Shown: positions 33,383-43,099, numbered from the stretch's first letter. The stretch: 51,887 nucleotides of DNA from DASPXY01 sp038227745 (GCA_038227745.1 JBBRPS010000001.1:1-51887); one strand, 5' to 3'. Notes: generated by a model not told the origin, from the sequence alone. Made by a program: numbers and translations.

Positions 33383-34386
33383 GCGAGCGGACCGTCGTCG
33401 GTGTGCAGCCCGCCTTGCCGGGGTCGCTGGGGCGCTCGCGGTGGTGGACCGAGCCGGTGCGCGCGGAGCGACTCGCCGCCCTGCGCATCGGCATCGCCGC
33501 CGTGCTGCTCCTCGACGTGCTGGGCGTCTACCTGCCGAACCTGGCGGACTTCTACGGCGCGGGCAGCCTCGGCGCCTCGGAAGTCTTCGCCCCGCTGCGC
33601 CAGGCGCGCGTCGGCAGCTGGTCGCTGCTGGCCGGCACCGACGACCCGGACATCTTGCGGGGGGCAGCAATCGCCTGGGCGGTGAGCGCCGGGCTGCTGC
33701 TCGTCGGCCTGGCTTCGCGCCTGAGCGCGGTGGCGGCGTGGGCGCTGTCGATCTCGTTCCTCAACCTCAACCCGTACATCCACAACGCCGGCGACACGGT
33801 GCGCATCATCGTCCTGTTCTACCTCATGCTCACCCCCTGCGGCGCGGCGTGGTCGCTAGACGCCTGGTTGCGGCGGCAGTTCCGCGGGGCGACCGGGCCG
33901 CTGTACGTCGCGCCCTGGGCGCTGCGGCTGCTGTTCGTGCAGATGATCGTGATCTACTTCTTCAACGGCGTCTTCAAGCTGGCCGGCGTGGGGTGGCGCG
34001 AGGGGAACGTGCTGCACTACGTCCTCGCCGACCCCGCACAGACGCGCTGGTCCTATGCCGAGCTGCCGGTGCCGTGGTGGGCGTCGCAGGCGCTGACGTG
34101 GACCGTGCTGGCCTGGGAGATCCTGTTCCCGCTGCTGGTGCTGATGCCGATGACGCGCGTGCCGGCGCTGCTGATGGGCGTCGGGTTCCACCTGGGCATT
34201 GGCCTGTTCATCGAGTTGGGCGCCTTCCCCCTCTACATGATCTGCCTCTACCTGCCGCTGCTACCGTGGGAGCGGTTGTCACGCACGGGTTTGGGCCGGG
34301 ACGGCAAGGTCCCCGCCGACCCGTCAGGCGAGCGGCAGGGAAAACTCTCCCCTCCCCCCGAGTACAGGGGAGAGGGGGGAACGTGA
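33379..34386 (+). CDS. HTTM domain (vitamin K-dependent carboxylase-like) membrane protein
   Basis: This is a 335-residue multi-pass membrane protein. It starts with a soluble part containing WWTEPVRAERLAALRIGIAAVLLLDVLGVY, typical of HTTM proteins, then about five or six helices (ISFLNLNPYIHNAGDTVRII..., LRLLFVQMIVIYFFNGVFKLAG, ALTWTVLAWEILFPLLVLMP, and others). GDTVRIIVLFYLML and YFFNGVFKLAGVGWREG are the conserved core motifs. The family is related to vitamin K-dependent gamma-carboxylase, but bacterial members have no proven common reaction. The last 20 residues (GKLSPPPEYRGEGG) are encoded by a repeat-like hairpin (34345-34374) and are probably not functional. It partners the protein at 32633. 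Confidence 0.85.
   Translation: MSERTVVGVQPALPGSLGRSRWWTEPVRAERLAALRIGIAAVLLLDVLGVYLPNLADFYGAGSLGASEVFAPLRQARVGSWSLLAGTDDPDILRGAAIAWAVSAGLLLVGLASRLSAVAAWALSISFLNLNPYIHNAGDTVRIIVLFYLMLTPCGAAWSLDAWLRRQFRGATGPLYVAPWALRLLFVQMIVIYFFNGVFKLAGVGWREGNVLHYVLADPAQTRWSYAELPVPWWASQALTWTVLAWEILFPLLVLMPMTRVPALLMGVGFHLGIGLFIELGAFPLYMICLYLPLLPWERLSRTGLGRDGKVPADPSGERQGKLSPPPEYRGEGGT
34345..34374. repeat. hairpin repeat at the 3' end of the HTTM gene
   Basis: CTCTCCCCT (34345-34353) pairs with AGGGGAGAG (34366-34374) around a 12-base loop, with more C/G runs on both sides. The HTTM frame reads through it before stopping at 34386. It may end transcription of the HTTM pair or be an inserted repeat that changed the end of the gene. 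Confidence 0.65.
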
Positions 34387-34452
34387 TCAGCCGCTCGCCA
34401 TTTCGCCCGGAGTGTTGGGGCGGGCCTTCGGCGGGCGGGATCGGAAACCCTG

Positions 34453-37275
34453 CTATGGCCAATAGCGTATATTAGTAGTCTGAAATGGGTAGATATAGAT
34501 CCCGGCGGCGGAGCCGGCCGATGCGTCCGTGTAGACGCTGATCGGGTGGTGGGCCTTGATGGAGGGGGTCCCGATGCTCCGGATCGTGGCCGTGTAGTCG
34601 AAAACGTACCCGCCCAGGCCGTCAAACAGGGAGGCCAGTTCGTCCTCGATACTGGGCCCGACGGGGCGGATTTGGCTGCGGAACAGGTTCGGCGTGTGCG
34701 TGTGGAACGTCGCGTACACGTAAGTCTCGCCTACGGCGAAGTTCGCCACGCTCGTCAGCGATCGAAAGCTGGCCAGCGTCCCCTCCTTGAGCTTGATCCC
34801 CGGGGGCCCTGTGGCAGTCACCGGCGTGTTGGGGCCGGTGACCATCCCGACGACCTGGTAGAGCGGGTTCGCGCCGGCCCGCGTGTCGATCAAGATGGTG
34901 AAGCCCTGCTCTTGCACGAAGTTCGTGTTCGTGGCAGGCGGGGGCAGCGAGTGGGCTTCCGTGGCCTTCCACACGTCCAGCATTTGGCTCTTCACGGCAG
35001 CGAACCGGGGGTCAGACAGGGTGGTGTTGGTGTCCGGGTAGTCCACCCGGAGCCAGGACAGGTAAGAGGACGGCGCCGTGTAGCGATTCCCCGCTGCGTC
35101 GATCACGTACGCCCTGAGCAGGAAGGTTTTCGGAAGCCGCGCGGTGACCGTCAGGAGGTTACTCGGGCCTTCAGCGATCGGCTTCCAGTCGTTCTCGAAG
35201 AAGCGCCGGCCCTCGATCCCGTAGGCCTTGATCGGCAACGCCGCGCCGGTGACGCTGACGTCGAAATGCACGTCGTCGAGCAGCGTCACGGCCTTGTGGT
35301 CGTAAGTGAACGTGACGGTGGCTTGCGGCGCGGGAACGACCTGGCCCCACACCTGGGCCGCCTTGATGCCGTCCTCGGGCACCGTCAGTTCGTTGAGGGC
35401 GGCCGACCCGTCCCCCTGCACGCTGCGGAAGCCGAGCACCTTCAGAGTGTAGCGGCGGCCGTCGGGAGTACTGAAGCCCGATGAGGCGAACGTGGCCGGC
35501 ACGCTGAGGGTGTCGGAGTCCTCGACCGGGTCGCCGTTGTTGATCGTGGTCGTGACGGACAGCGGGACCGCGAGGGTCAGGGGCGCCACGCCCGCCAGGT
35601 TCACCCGCACCGTCAGCGTGACGGACGTGATCTCCGACCCGACCTCGCTCTGGCCGTTGTGGTACGTCAGGGTGCCCAGGGAGAACTCGCGGCCAGGCGG
35701 GGCCTGGATGGCGGCGCCGCTGAAGCGGAACGTGCTCGGCGTGCTGCCGTTCGCGGGCTTACCCCAGCTCAGCAGCGCCGTGCCGGCCCCCGCCGCGTTC
35801 TCCGACGGCGTCGGGGCGTCGAAGGTCGCCTGCGCCTGGCCGCTGAAGGTGACGGCGTTCTGGTTCTCGACCACGTCCCCGAACTCGAAGGAGCCGATCA
35901 GCGAGGCCAGCACGTCCTCGTCGAAAGCGCCGCGGAGCAGGCTCCCCGTGTGGAAGGCCAGGCCGGTGGCGTCCGCCGGCCGCCGCAGCGCCTGCTGATA
36001 CAGCGCCCCCACCAGCGCGTTGCGGTACTCGGCGCTGCTGAACACGTTGGCAATGAGCCGCGACCGCGTCGCCCTCCCGTCGGCGAGGGCGGCAGTGTAG
36101 GTGCCGGCGGTGGGACCGTCGAGCGGGCGACCCAGGACGTCCTTGTAAAGGGCCTGCAGGAAACCCTCGTCGGTGTTGCCGCCGCGGCCGGTGTAGTACT
36201 CCGCCGTGGCGAGGATCTGGTTCTGCACCGCCTCCGCCGTGAAGCCGCTGTTGAGCAGTCCGGTGAAGAAGCCGACCTGGGCGCTGCTCGGGGGGTGCTG
36301 GAGGTACTGCTGGAACCAGCGCTGCACCGCGGCGGCGCGGGCCTCGGGGCTCTTGAGGATCTGGGCGGCGACCTGGGTGCGGCCGGCGCCCGCGGCGAGG
36401 GCGGCGTTCCAGAAGGCCTGGCCGTTCGCGTCGAGGCCGCGGTTGAGCTGGTCGCGGTAGACCTGGCCGAGGAACGTCTGCTCCGGCGTGCCGCGGGCGT
36501 CCACCGAGGCGGCGTAATACTCGGCCGAGCCGAGGAGGTTGGCGACGACGGCCGCCTCGCCGCCGTTCTGCAGGGCCGCGACCTGGAAGCTCAACCCCGC
36601 CGCGTCCGGCTCGCGCCGCAGGTACTGCCGGTAGAGGTTCCCGACCACGAGCTGACGCCCCGCGAGGCTGCCGAGGACCTCGGCGGCCACCTGGGCGCGC
36701 GTCCTGCCCTGGGCGAGCTCCGTGCCGTAGAGGGCCTGGCCGGCCTGGTCGAGGTCGCGGCCGAGGGCGTCCTGATACAGCGCCTGCAGAAAGCCGAGGG
36801 CCGTGCCGCCGCCGAACCGCTGGAAATACTCGTCGGACCCGGCCAGCGAGGCGCGCACCTGCTCCGCCGTGCCGCCGCCGTTCAGGAGGTTGACGTGGAA
36901 GCCCACGCCGGCACCGTCCCCGGTGCGGTCGAGGAGGGCGTTGTAGGCCCTGAGGACCGTGGAGGTGCGGAACTCGACGCTGTCGGTCATGGCGCGGGCG
37001 GCCGGGGTGCGCGACAGGCCCTGGTCGATGCGTCCCGCCCAGTAGCTCAGCGCGGCCTGGTCGGGCAGGCGGCCGAACAGGTCGGGGAAGAGGGCCGCCG
37101 TGAAGCGCTCGCCACTGGCGGTGAGGACCGTGCGCGCCTCCAAAGCCTCAAGCCCCGGTCGGCAGCTCCGCGCCATACACGGTCCCTCGGCGGCACGTCT
37201 CGCGGACCCCTGCGCAGGCACTCGCCGCCGCCCCCCCTTCGCCGCCACACGCCACAACCAGGCGATAAAACGCAT
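34453..37275 (-). CDS. LEPR-XLL-type extracellular protein with DUF4214 repeats
   Basis: This is a 940-residue protein. The planctomycete LEPR-XLL-like motif LEALEARTVLTA (42-53) marks it as exported or surface-sorted. Residues about 55-480 hold about six or seven DUF4214-like helical repeats (YQDALGRDLDQAGQALYGTELA, LYRQYLRREPDAAGLSFQ, YKDVLGRPLDGPTAGTYTAALA and others), found in bacterial surface-layer and adhesin proteins. Residues about 490-760 look beta-rich and Ig-like. The last 180 residues contain FHTHTP (H858, H860), then S..D and GGYVFDY, which recalls the JAB/DUF4329 peptidase-like fold. The ATG at 37275 was chosen for its GGAGG site seven bases upstream. The kinase gene stop is 239 bases upstream. 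Confidence 0.85.
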   Translation of the reverse strand: MRFIAWLWRVAAKGGRRRVPAQGSARRAAEGPCMARSCRPGLEALEARTVLTASGERFTAALFPDLFGRLPDQAALSYWAGRIDQGLSRTPAARAMTDSVEFRTSTVLRAYNALLDRTGDGAGVGFHVNLLNGGGTAEQVRASLAGSDEYFQRFGGGTALGFLQALYQDALGRDLDQAGQALYGTELAQGRTRAQVAAEVLGSLAGRQLVVGNLYRQYLRREPDAAGLSFQVAALQNGGEAAVVANLLGSAEYYAASVDARGTPEQTFLGQVYRDQLNRGLDANGQAFWNAALAAGAGRTQVAAQILKSPEARAAAVQRWFQQYLQHPPSSAQVGFFTGLLNSGFTAEAVQNQILATAEYYTGRGGNTDEGFLQALYKDVLGRPLDGPTAGTYTAALADGRATRSRLIANVFSSAEYRNALVGALYQQALRRPADATGLAFHTGSLLRGAFDEDVLASLIGSFEFGDVVENQNAVTFSGQAQATFDAPTPSENAAGAGTALLSWGKPANGSTPSTFRFSGAAIQAPPGREFSLGTLTYHNGQSEVGSEITSVTLTVRVNLAGVAPLTLAVPLSVTTTINNGDPVEDSDTLSVPATFASSGFSTPDGRRYTLKVLGFRSVQGDGSAALNELTVPEDGIKAAQVWGQVVPAPQATVTFTYDHKAVTLLDDVHFDVSVTGAALPIKAYGIEGRRFFENDWKPIAEGPSNLLTVTARLPKTFLLRAYVIDAAGNRYTAPSSYLSWLRVDYPDTNTTLSDPRFAAVKSQMLDVWKATEAHSLPPPATNTNFVQEQGFTILIDTRAGANPLYQVVGMVTGPNTPVTATGPPGIKLKEGTLASFRSLTSVANFAVGETYVYATFHTHTPNLFRSQIRPVGPSIEDELASLFDGLGGYVFDYTATIRSIGTPSIKAHHPISVYTDASAGSAAGIYIYPFQTTNIRYWP

Positions 37276-37514
37276 TGTGATCCTCCATTGTGTAAAAAGC
37301 CTCCGGTGCCTCTCGGGGACAGGACGCATCGGGAGCTATCATACCGGGCATCGGAACACTTTTCGATGGCCCCGAATCGGAGGCGTAGCGAGCAAGACCG
37401 ACGGCGATTCGCGAAGTCCTGCGGCGGCTCTCGGAGCGCACGCGCGATCGAAATGGTCACGGCCCGGCGGCGCGACCGTGCTCGACGTGCCCGACAACAG
37501 GACGTCCTGCCGGG

Positions 37515-40500
37515 TCAGCCGCCGACACGTCCGGGGACCTCGAGCAGGGCTTCGACCTCCTGCCGCAGCAAGTCCGCCTCGGTGTCCAGCCAGAAGTCCT
37601 CGGGGCGGTTCGACGGACGCCGGGCCTGTAACCGGCCGAGCCATTCGCGGGCCTTCTCCGTCTGGCCGAGGTGGTGGTGCGCGATCGCCAGGAAAGCCCA
37701 GTCGCGGAAATCGATCTGTCCGCCTGCGGTATTGAGCGCGGCGTTCAGGTGCCCCAGCCCTTCGCGGTAACGGCCCCGCCGCACCAGCAGGGCACCCAGG
37801 GTGGTCAGGTACGCCTGCCGCGCCTGCCGCCAGCCGGGCGCCTGGCGCGACCCCGGGACCCTGGCCAGGTCCGCCACGGCCCTGTTAACGAGGCCCAGGA
37901 GCGGTGCGTAGTCCTGGACCGCCCCCGGCGCCAGCACACAGACGGACGCGATGCCGTGCCCCAGGCTGGGCGAAATCCTCTGCTTCGGCACCCGGAGCAG
38001 GGCCGCGCATAGCTTCTGGTAGGCGGGCCGATCGCCGGCCCTCAGCACCGCCAGGGCCGCCCGCTGGAACGGAATGTTGCCGGACGGGGAAGCGCGGAGG
38101 TACAGTTCGCCCGCCTCGCGCCACCGGCCCTGCCGCGCCCGCCCCTCGGCCACCTCGCTCACGTAATGGACACTGGCCCCCTGGCGGATGGCCTCGGCCC
38201 GATCGGCCTCAGCGTCCGCCGCCCGCCCCAGGCGGGCCAGCGCCTCGGCGCGCTCCGCGAACAACTTCCAGTCCTTCGGCGGCGCCGCCGCCAGGCGACC
38301 CAGGTACCACACCTCCAACTCCCACTGCTCGGCGGCCCGGCAGTCGTTGACCCGCTGGCGGTACCAGGCGGCCAGGGCGCCCGCCGGCGCCAGCGCGGCC
38401 GCACGCTGGTAGTCGGCGTCGGCGTCCCCGAGGCGGCCGGCCGCGGCGGCGGCGCGGCCGCGGCGCGCGTGCAGCGCCCAGTCGTGCGGCCGGGCGGCAG
38501 TCAGTACGTCGAGGTGCCTGCGGGCCGCGAGAGGGGCATCGGTCTGCTCGGCGTCCTGCGCCAGGGTCGCGTGCCACACGGCGTCCGCCGGACCGGCGGC
38601 GGGCGCCCCGGCCCCCGCCCGCGCCTGTCGCCACGACTCCTCGTTGAGAGGGATGAGGACCTTCCCGGCGTCCAGCTCGAACGCACTCCGGGAGCGCAGC
38701 TCCCGTTCCAGGGCGTCCACCGTCTCGCCGCGCGGGGCCACCACCGGCCACTCCCGGATGACGCCGTCCGCCGCCGCCGTCAGCAGCGTGCGCCCACCGG
38801 GGGCGAAGGCCAGGCCGATCACCGCGCAGGGCTGGCCGAGCGTCGGGCCGACCGGCTGACTGGCGCCCGTGTCCCACAGCCGGGCCGTGCCGTCGGCGTA
38901 CGCCACCGCGACCAGCCGCCCGTCCGGGTGGAACTCGACGGCGGTGACCGCGGATGGCCCCGGCATGGCCTCCCCGATCGGCGCGTCGGTCGCGGCGTCC
39001 CACAGCCGCACCAGCCCGCCGGCGCCGGTGAGGTAGGCCTTGCCGTCGGGCTGGAACGCGGCCGCCGCCACGCCGCCCGCGTGGGGCAGCGGCCGGCCGC
39101 GCGCCGCGCCGGTCGCGACGTCCCAGCGCTGGGTGCCCTCGGATGTCAGCGTCAGCAAGGCCTTGCCGTCCGGGCTGAAGACGAGCCGCGCCGGGCGGGG
39201 CATCACGTTCAGCCCGCCGATCTGCCGGGCCCCGGCCACGTCCCACAGCCGGAAGCCGAACTTCCGCCCCCAGTCCTTACAGGAACTGACGGCGAGCACC
39301 CGGCCATCGGGGCTGAAGGCCAGGGAGTAGACGATGTCCGTCTGCTTCAGCACCCCGAAACGCCAGCCGGTCGCCGTGTCCCACAGGCAGACCTCCTTGG
39401 AGTAGTCGCCGACGGCGAGCATCCGACCGTCCGGGCTGAAAGCCATCGCCGAGAGCTGGCTGCCTTGCCGCAAGAGGGGGGTGGCGGGCCGGCCGGATTC
39501 CGCGTCCCAGAGGCCGACGGAACCGCCCGGCATCATGGTGGCCGCCAGGGCGCCGTCGGGCGTGACGGCGACCTGACCGGGCAGGTCGCGGAACAGGGTC
39601 GGGTTTTGCGGCAGGTCGCGCCCGGTCCACTCCGCGGCGCGCCGCAGGACGCGCGTCACGCCGCCGGTTGCGCTGGCCAGGGCCACACAGCCGCGGTCGG
39701 CGCTGAACGCCGCCTCATGGAACCGCAGTCGCTTCGCCGCGGCGGGCGCGCCGGCGTTGTCCCCACCGGAGCGGTCGGGCGCCGGCCGCAGCGCCGGCCG
39801 GGCCAGTTCCCACAGCCAGACCATGTTATCGGACGCCGCCACGAGCCGCCGGCCGTCGGGGCTCAGGACGAGCAAAGGGTACGCCCTCTCGTGCCCGAAC
39901 GCGCTGTACCGCGTCCCCGTGGCCAAATCGCGCACCTCGATCTGCGCGGGCGCGTACGTGCGGTCCGTGCGCGGTGCCCAGGTGACCAGGCAGCGCCCGT
40001 CCGGTGAGCAGGCCACCCCGCGCGGCCCCGGCAAGGCCGGCAGCCGTCCGACAGGCCGCCCGGTTTCGAGGTCGTAACGCCTCAGCCCGCCGTCCGGCCG
40101 GCAGACGAGGAGACCGCCGTCGGGGTGGGCGGCGAAGGAGAAGGCCGCGGAATCCGCCAGGTTCACCGGCGCCGACGGGCCGGCCGTCTCGTCATAGCGG
40201 ATGACGGACGTGGCCTTTTCGTCTCCCCGCACCACCCAGAAGCCGGGGCCGCCCGTCCGGCGGTACACGCCGATCAACCCCGGGCCCACGGACAGGACCT
40301 GGCGGTACTCGCCCGTGGCCGTCTGCCACAGGTACACGCCCGCGGCCGTCGCGCCGAGGAAGCTGCGGCCGTCGCCGCTGAAGGCGAGGGAGCTGACGGG
40401 GAGGTCGTCGGGCCCCGGGCGGGCCGACGGCAGTTCGCGGCCGGCCTCCAGATCCCACCGCCGCACCCGGGTATGCTCCCCGCCGCCGTAATGGCCGTCC

Positions 40501-42368
40501 CCTCCGGAGGCGAGGTAGCGGCCGTCCGGGCTGAAGGCCAGCACGCGGACGCGCGACCCGTGCCGCAGCGGCGGGCCGACCGGCTCCCCCGTCGCGGCGT
40601 CGAAGAGTGTGATGCTCCCGTCCCAGCAGCCCAGGGCGAACCGCCGGCCGTCAGGGCTGAAGGCCGCCGCGCGGACGTCGTCCTTGTGCCGGATGACCTG
40701 CCGCAGCGTATCCTGCCGGTCCCCCCAGGCGCCCAGGTTGAGCCGGACCAGCTCGCGGAACGGCCGGTCGACCGGCTCGTTCGGCACGTCGCGCAGGCCC
40801 CGGACCATCAGCAAAAGCCCCGCGGCCACCCGGCCCTGCTCGGCCAGCCGCTGCCCTTCACGGAAGTCGGCCAGGGCCAGCTGCCGCCGCGACTGGTTGC
40901 GTTCGCCGACAGCGTCGGCCTCGGCTTTGCGGGCCTCCTTCTCGGCCAACCGAGCCGCGGTGGCGTTCTGGTCCGAGGCCTTCCGGGCGGCGACGGCGCC
41001 CTCGGCCGACCGGCCGGCCTCGACGGCGAAATAGGTCGAGACGGCCGTGCCCGCGATCAGGGAGGCGGCCGTCACGGCCAGCAGGCCGGCGACGACGGGC
41101 CGGCGTCGGGCCCACTTCCAGGCCCGCTCCAGCTCCCCGGTCCGCCGCGCGCGGACCGGCTTGCCGTCCAGAAAGCGGCGGAGGTCGGCGGCGAGGTCGG
41201 CGGCGGAGGCGTAGCGCCGCTCGGGCTGCTTCTCCAGGCAGCGCAGGCAGACGGTGGCCAGATCGCGCGGCAGCCCCGGAACGAGGCGCCGCGGCGAGAC
41301 CGGCTCGCGCTCCACCACCTCGGACAGGATCTCCAGGGCGGCCCGGCCGGCGGGGCCGTCCCGGCCGGACAGAGGGAAGGGGGGCCGGCTGGTGAGCAAC
41401 TCGTAGAGGATGGCGCCCAGCGCGTACACGTCCGCCGCCGGCCCGACGTGCCGGGCGCCGCGCGCCTGCTCGGGGGCCATGTAACTGGGTGTGCCCACCA
41501 CCTCCCCGCTGGCGGTGAGTCCGACGTCGGTTTCGGCCGGCTTGGCCAGCCCGAAGTCGGTGATCTTCGGCGTGCAGTCGTTTAGAGTGACTCCCGCGCT
41601 CGCCCGAGGCTCGCGGCTAAACGAGAGCAGGACGTTGGCGGGCTTCAGGTCGCGGTGAATAACGCCCTGCTCGTGGGCGTGGTGGACCGCCCGGGCTAGC
41701 TGCTCGAGCAGGGCGGCGGCACCCCGGGGTGGCTGCGGCCGACCGTCCAGTCGGTCGGCGAGCGTGCCGCCTTCCACCCACTCCAGCGAAAAGAACGGCC
41801 GGCCATCGTGCTGGCCCACCTCGAAGATCTGCACGATGTTGGGGTGCCGCAGCCGGGCCAGCAGCTCGTACTCGACCTGGAAGCGCAGCAATTCCTCCGG
41901 GCGGGCGTACGGCCCGGACAGGATCATCTTGAGGGCGACCGGCCGGTTCAGCGCGACCTGCCGGGCCTTGTAGACGACGCCCATGCCGCCCCGCCCCAGC
42001 TCCCCCAGGATCTCGTAGCCGGCCACGTAACGGCCGACGATGGACGACGGGCCGCTGGGGTCTGTCGTCCCGGTTTGACCCTGGAGCGTTGCGGAGGGTG
42101 CCCTCTGCCGGAGGGCGCACAGGACCGGGTCGGCCGTGCCGTCAAGTTCGCACGCCCGCTCCTCACAGGGCTTGCAGGTCTCCAGATGGCCGGCGACCAC
42201 CGCGACCGCCTCGTCCGAGAGTTCGCCCAGGTGGAAGGCACGCAGCGTCTCCATGTCCGGGCAGCTCGGGGCCTTTGCCCCGTCGGCCCGGACCTCTGTC
42301 GGGTCGTTCCCACAGTCCGGCTTCGGGGTGGTTTTTCGTCCGTCCACGGTTCGCCCCCTGCGTTGCAT
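37515..42368 (-). CDS. serine/threonine protein kinase with zinc finger, WD40 and TPR-like parts
   Basis: This is a 1617-residue membrane kinase. Layout: an anti-sigma-like zinc finger H61-x3-C65-x2-C68; a complete Hanks-type kinase domain (about 114-380) with GRGGMG (125-130), Lys147, HRDLKPAN (catalytic Asp240), DFG (271-273) and APE (298-300); a membrane helix (about 424-446); a coiled coil; about 12-14 WD40 units (about 560-1215), enough for two propellers; and a C-terminal TPR-like helical region (about 1260-1600). The kinase is inside and the propellers outside, so it probably signals an extracellular ligand. The ATG at 42368 was chosen over a TTG at 42377. It is divergent from an ECF sigma gene; since its N-terminus has a zinc-finger like an anti-sigma factor, it may regulate that sigma factor (inference). 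Confidence 0.9.
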   Translation of the reverse strand: MQRRGRTVDGRKTTPKPDCGNDPTEVRADGAKAPSCPDMETLRAFHLGELSDEAVAVVAGHLETCKPCEERACELDGTADPVLCALRQRAPSATLQGQTGTTDPSGPSSIVGRYVAGYEILGELGRGGMGVVYKARQVALNRPVALKMILSGPYARPEELLRFQVEYELLARLRHPNIVQIFEVGQHDGRPFFSLEWVEGGTLADRLDGRPQPPRGAAALLEQLARAVHHAHEQGVIHRDLKPANVLLSFSREPRASAGVTLNDCTPKITDFGLAKPAETDVGLTASGEVVGTPSYMAPEQARGARHVGPAADVYALGAILYELLTSRPPFPLSGRDGPAGRAALEILSEVVEREPVSPRRLVPGLPRDLATVCLRCLEKQPERRYASAADLAADLRRFLDGKPVRARRTGELERAWKWARRRPVVAGLLAVTAASLIAGTAVSTYFAVEAGRSAEGAVAARKASDQNATAARLAEKEARKAEADAVGERNQSRRQLALADFREGQRLAEQGRVAAGLLLMVRGLRDVPNEPVDRPFRELVRLNLGAWGDRQDTLRQVIRHKDDVRAAAFSPDGRRFALGCWDGSITLFDAATGEPVGPPLRHGSRVRVLAFSPDGRYLASGGDGHYGGGEHTRVRRWDLEAGRELPSARPGPDDLPVSSLAFSGDGRSFLGATAAGVYLWQTATGEYRQVLSVGPGLIGVYRRTGGPGFWVVRGDEKATSVIRYDETAGPSAPVNLADSAAFSFAAHPDGGLLVCRPDGGLRRYDLETGRPVGRLPALPGPRGVACSPDGRCLVTWAPRTDRTYAPAQIEVRDLATGTRYSAFGHERAYPLLVLSPDGRRLVAASDNMVWLWELARPALRPAPDRSGGDNAGAPAAAKRLRFHEAAFSADRGCVALASATGGVTRVLRRAAEWTGRDLPQNPTLFRDLPGQVAVTPDGALAATMMPGGSVGLWDAESGRPATPLLRQGSQLSAMAFSPDGRMLAVGDYSKEVCLWDTATGWRFGVLKQTDIVYSLAFSPDGRVLAVSSCKDWGRKFGFRLWDVAGARQIGGLNVMPRPARLVFSPDGKALLTLTSEGTQRWDVATGAARGRPLPHAGGVAAAAFQPDGKAYLTGAGGLVRLWDAATDAPIGEAMPGPSAVTAVEFHPDGRLVAVAYADGTARLWDTGASQPVGPTLGQPCAVIGLAFAPGGRTLLTAAADGVIREWPVVAPRGETVDALERELRSRSAFELDAGKVLIPLNEESWRQARAGAGAPAAGPADAVWHATLAQDAEQTDAPLAARRHLDVLTAARPHDWALHARRGRAAAAAGRLGDADADYQRAAALAPAGALAAWYRQRVNDCRAAEQWELEVWYLGRLAAAPPKDWKLFAERAEALARLGRAADAEADRAEAIRQGASVHYVSEVAEGRARQGRWREAGELYLRASPSGNIPFQRAALAVLRAGDRPAYQKLCAALLRVPKQRISPSLGHGIASVCVLAPGAVQDYAPLLGLVNRAVADLARVPGSRQAPGWRQARQAYLTTLGALLVRRGRYREGLGHLNAALNTAGGQIDFRDWAFLAIAHHHLGQTEKAREWLGRLQARRPSNRPEDFWLDTEADLLRQEVEALLEVPGRVGG

Positions 42369-42390
42369 GCCCCACAAGCTCCACTATAAT
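42363..42390 (+). promoter_or_regulatory. promoter candidate for the second ECF sigma factor
   Basis: TTGCAT (42363-42368) and a perfect TATAAT (42385-42390) are separated by 16 bases and lie 54 bases before the sigma start, in an AT-rich island (about 42384-42425). This fits a vegetative sigma-70 promoter for the plus strand. The -35 box overlaps the kinase start codon. TATAAT reads almost the same on the other strand, so the divergent kinase may use part of the same island. Confidence 0.5.
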
Positions 42391-42444
42391 AGATATTGCA
42401 TCACGTGTGACAGTAACGATACGCTTGCCGCGGAGGAATGCCTC

Positions 42445-43086
42445 ATGGACGCCTCTGCACCGGAGGGCTTCCCCCGGGGGGCCGGCGACGCCCCCCCGCC
42501 GCGTTCCGGTCCCGTGACCTCGCTGAGCTTGCTGCGCCGCGCGCGCGACAACGAACCCGACGCCTGGAGCCGTCTCGTCCACCTCTACCGCCCTCTGGTC
42601 CTGTACTGGTGCGGCCGGGGGGGCGTGCGCGGCGGCGACGCCGACGACGTGGCCCAGGAGGTCCTGCACGCCGCCTCGGCGAGCATCGGCAAGTTCCGCC
42701 GCGAGCAGCCGGGCGACTCGTTCCGCGGCTGGCTGCGCGGCATCACGCGCAACTGCATCCTGCTCTACTTCCGCCGCAGCCGCGACCGGCCCCTGGCCGT
42801 CGGCGGCTCCGACGCCCTGCTCCGCCTCCAGGAAATCCCCCAGCCGCTCTCCGACCTCGACGAGGACCCGCCCGAGGAGGTTCGCAGCCTCTACCACCGC
42901 GCCCTGGAGCTGGTGCGAAGCGAGTTTGAAGACAGGACATGGTCGGCATTCTGGCTGACCGCCGTCGAGGGCCGCTCGCCGGTGGCCGTCGCTCCCGAGC
43001 TGGGCGTGACGCCGGCCGCCGTTCGCCAGTCCAAGTCGCGCGTCCTGCGCCGCCTCAAGCAAGAGGTCGGCGACCTCATCACCTGA
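42445..43086 (+). CDS. ECF-type RNA polymerase sigma factor
   Basis: This is a 213-residue sigma factor. The N-terminal tail (about 1-27) is Pro/Gly-rich. Region 2 follows: SLLRRARDNEPDAWSRLVHLYRPLVLYWC, DADDVAQEVLHAASASIGKF and SFRGWLRGITRNCILLYFRR. Region 4 contains TWSAFWLTAVEGRSPVAVAPELGVTPAAVRQSKSRVLRRLKQEV, a recognisable helix-turn-helix. This type is common in planctomycetes and is often encoded next to a serine/threonine kinase, as here, where the kinase gene is divergent. The ATG at 42445 has a CGGAGGA site eight bases upstream. An intrinsic terminator follows 14 bases after the stop, so it is transcribed alone. Confidence 0.92.
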   Translation: MDASAPEGFPRGAGDAPPPRSGPVTSLSLLRRARDNEPDAWSRLVHLYRPLVLYWCGRGGVRGGDADDVAQEVLHAASASIGKFRREQPGDSFRGWLRGITRNCILLYFRRSRDRPLAVGGSDALLRLQEIPQPLSDLDEDPPEEVRSLYHRALELVRSEFEDRTWSAFWLTAVEGRSPVAVAPELGVTPAAVRQSKSRVLRRLKQEVGDLIT

Positions 43087-43099
43087 CCGCCGGCCGGAA

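Noticed and set aside
37100..37735. 211-residue open frame on the plus strand across the 37276-37514 gap
   Set aside because: No ribosome site, no domain, and it overlaps two real minus-strand genes at both ends.
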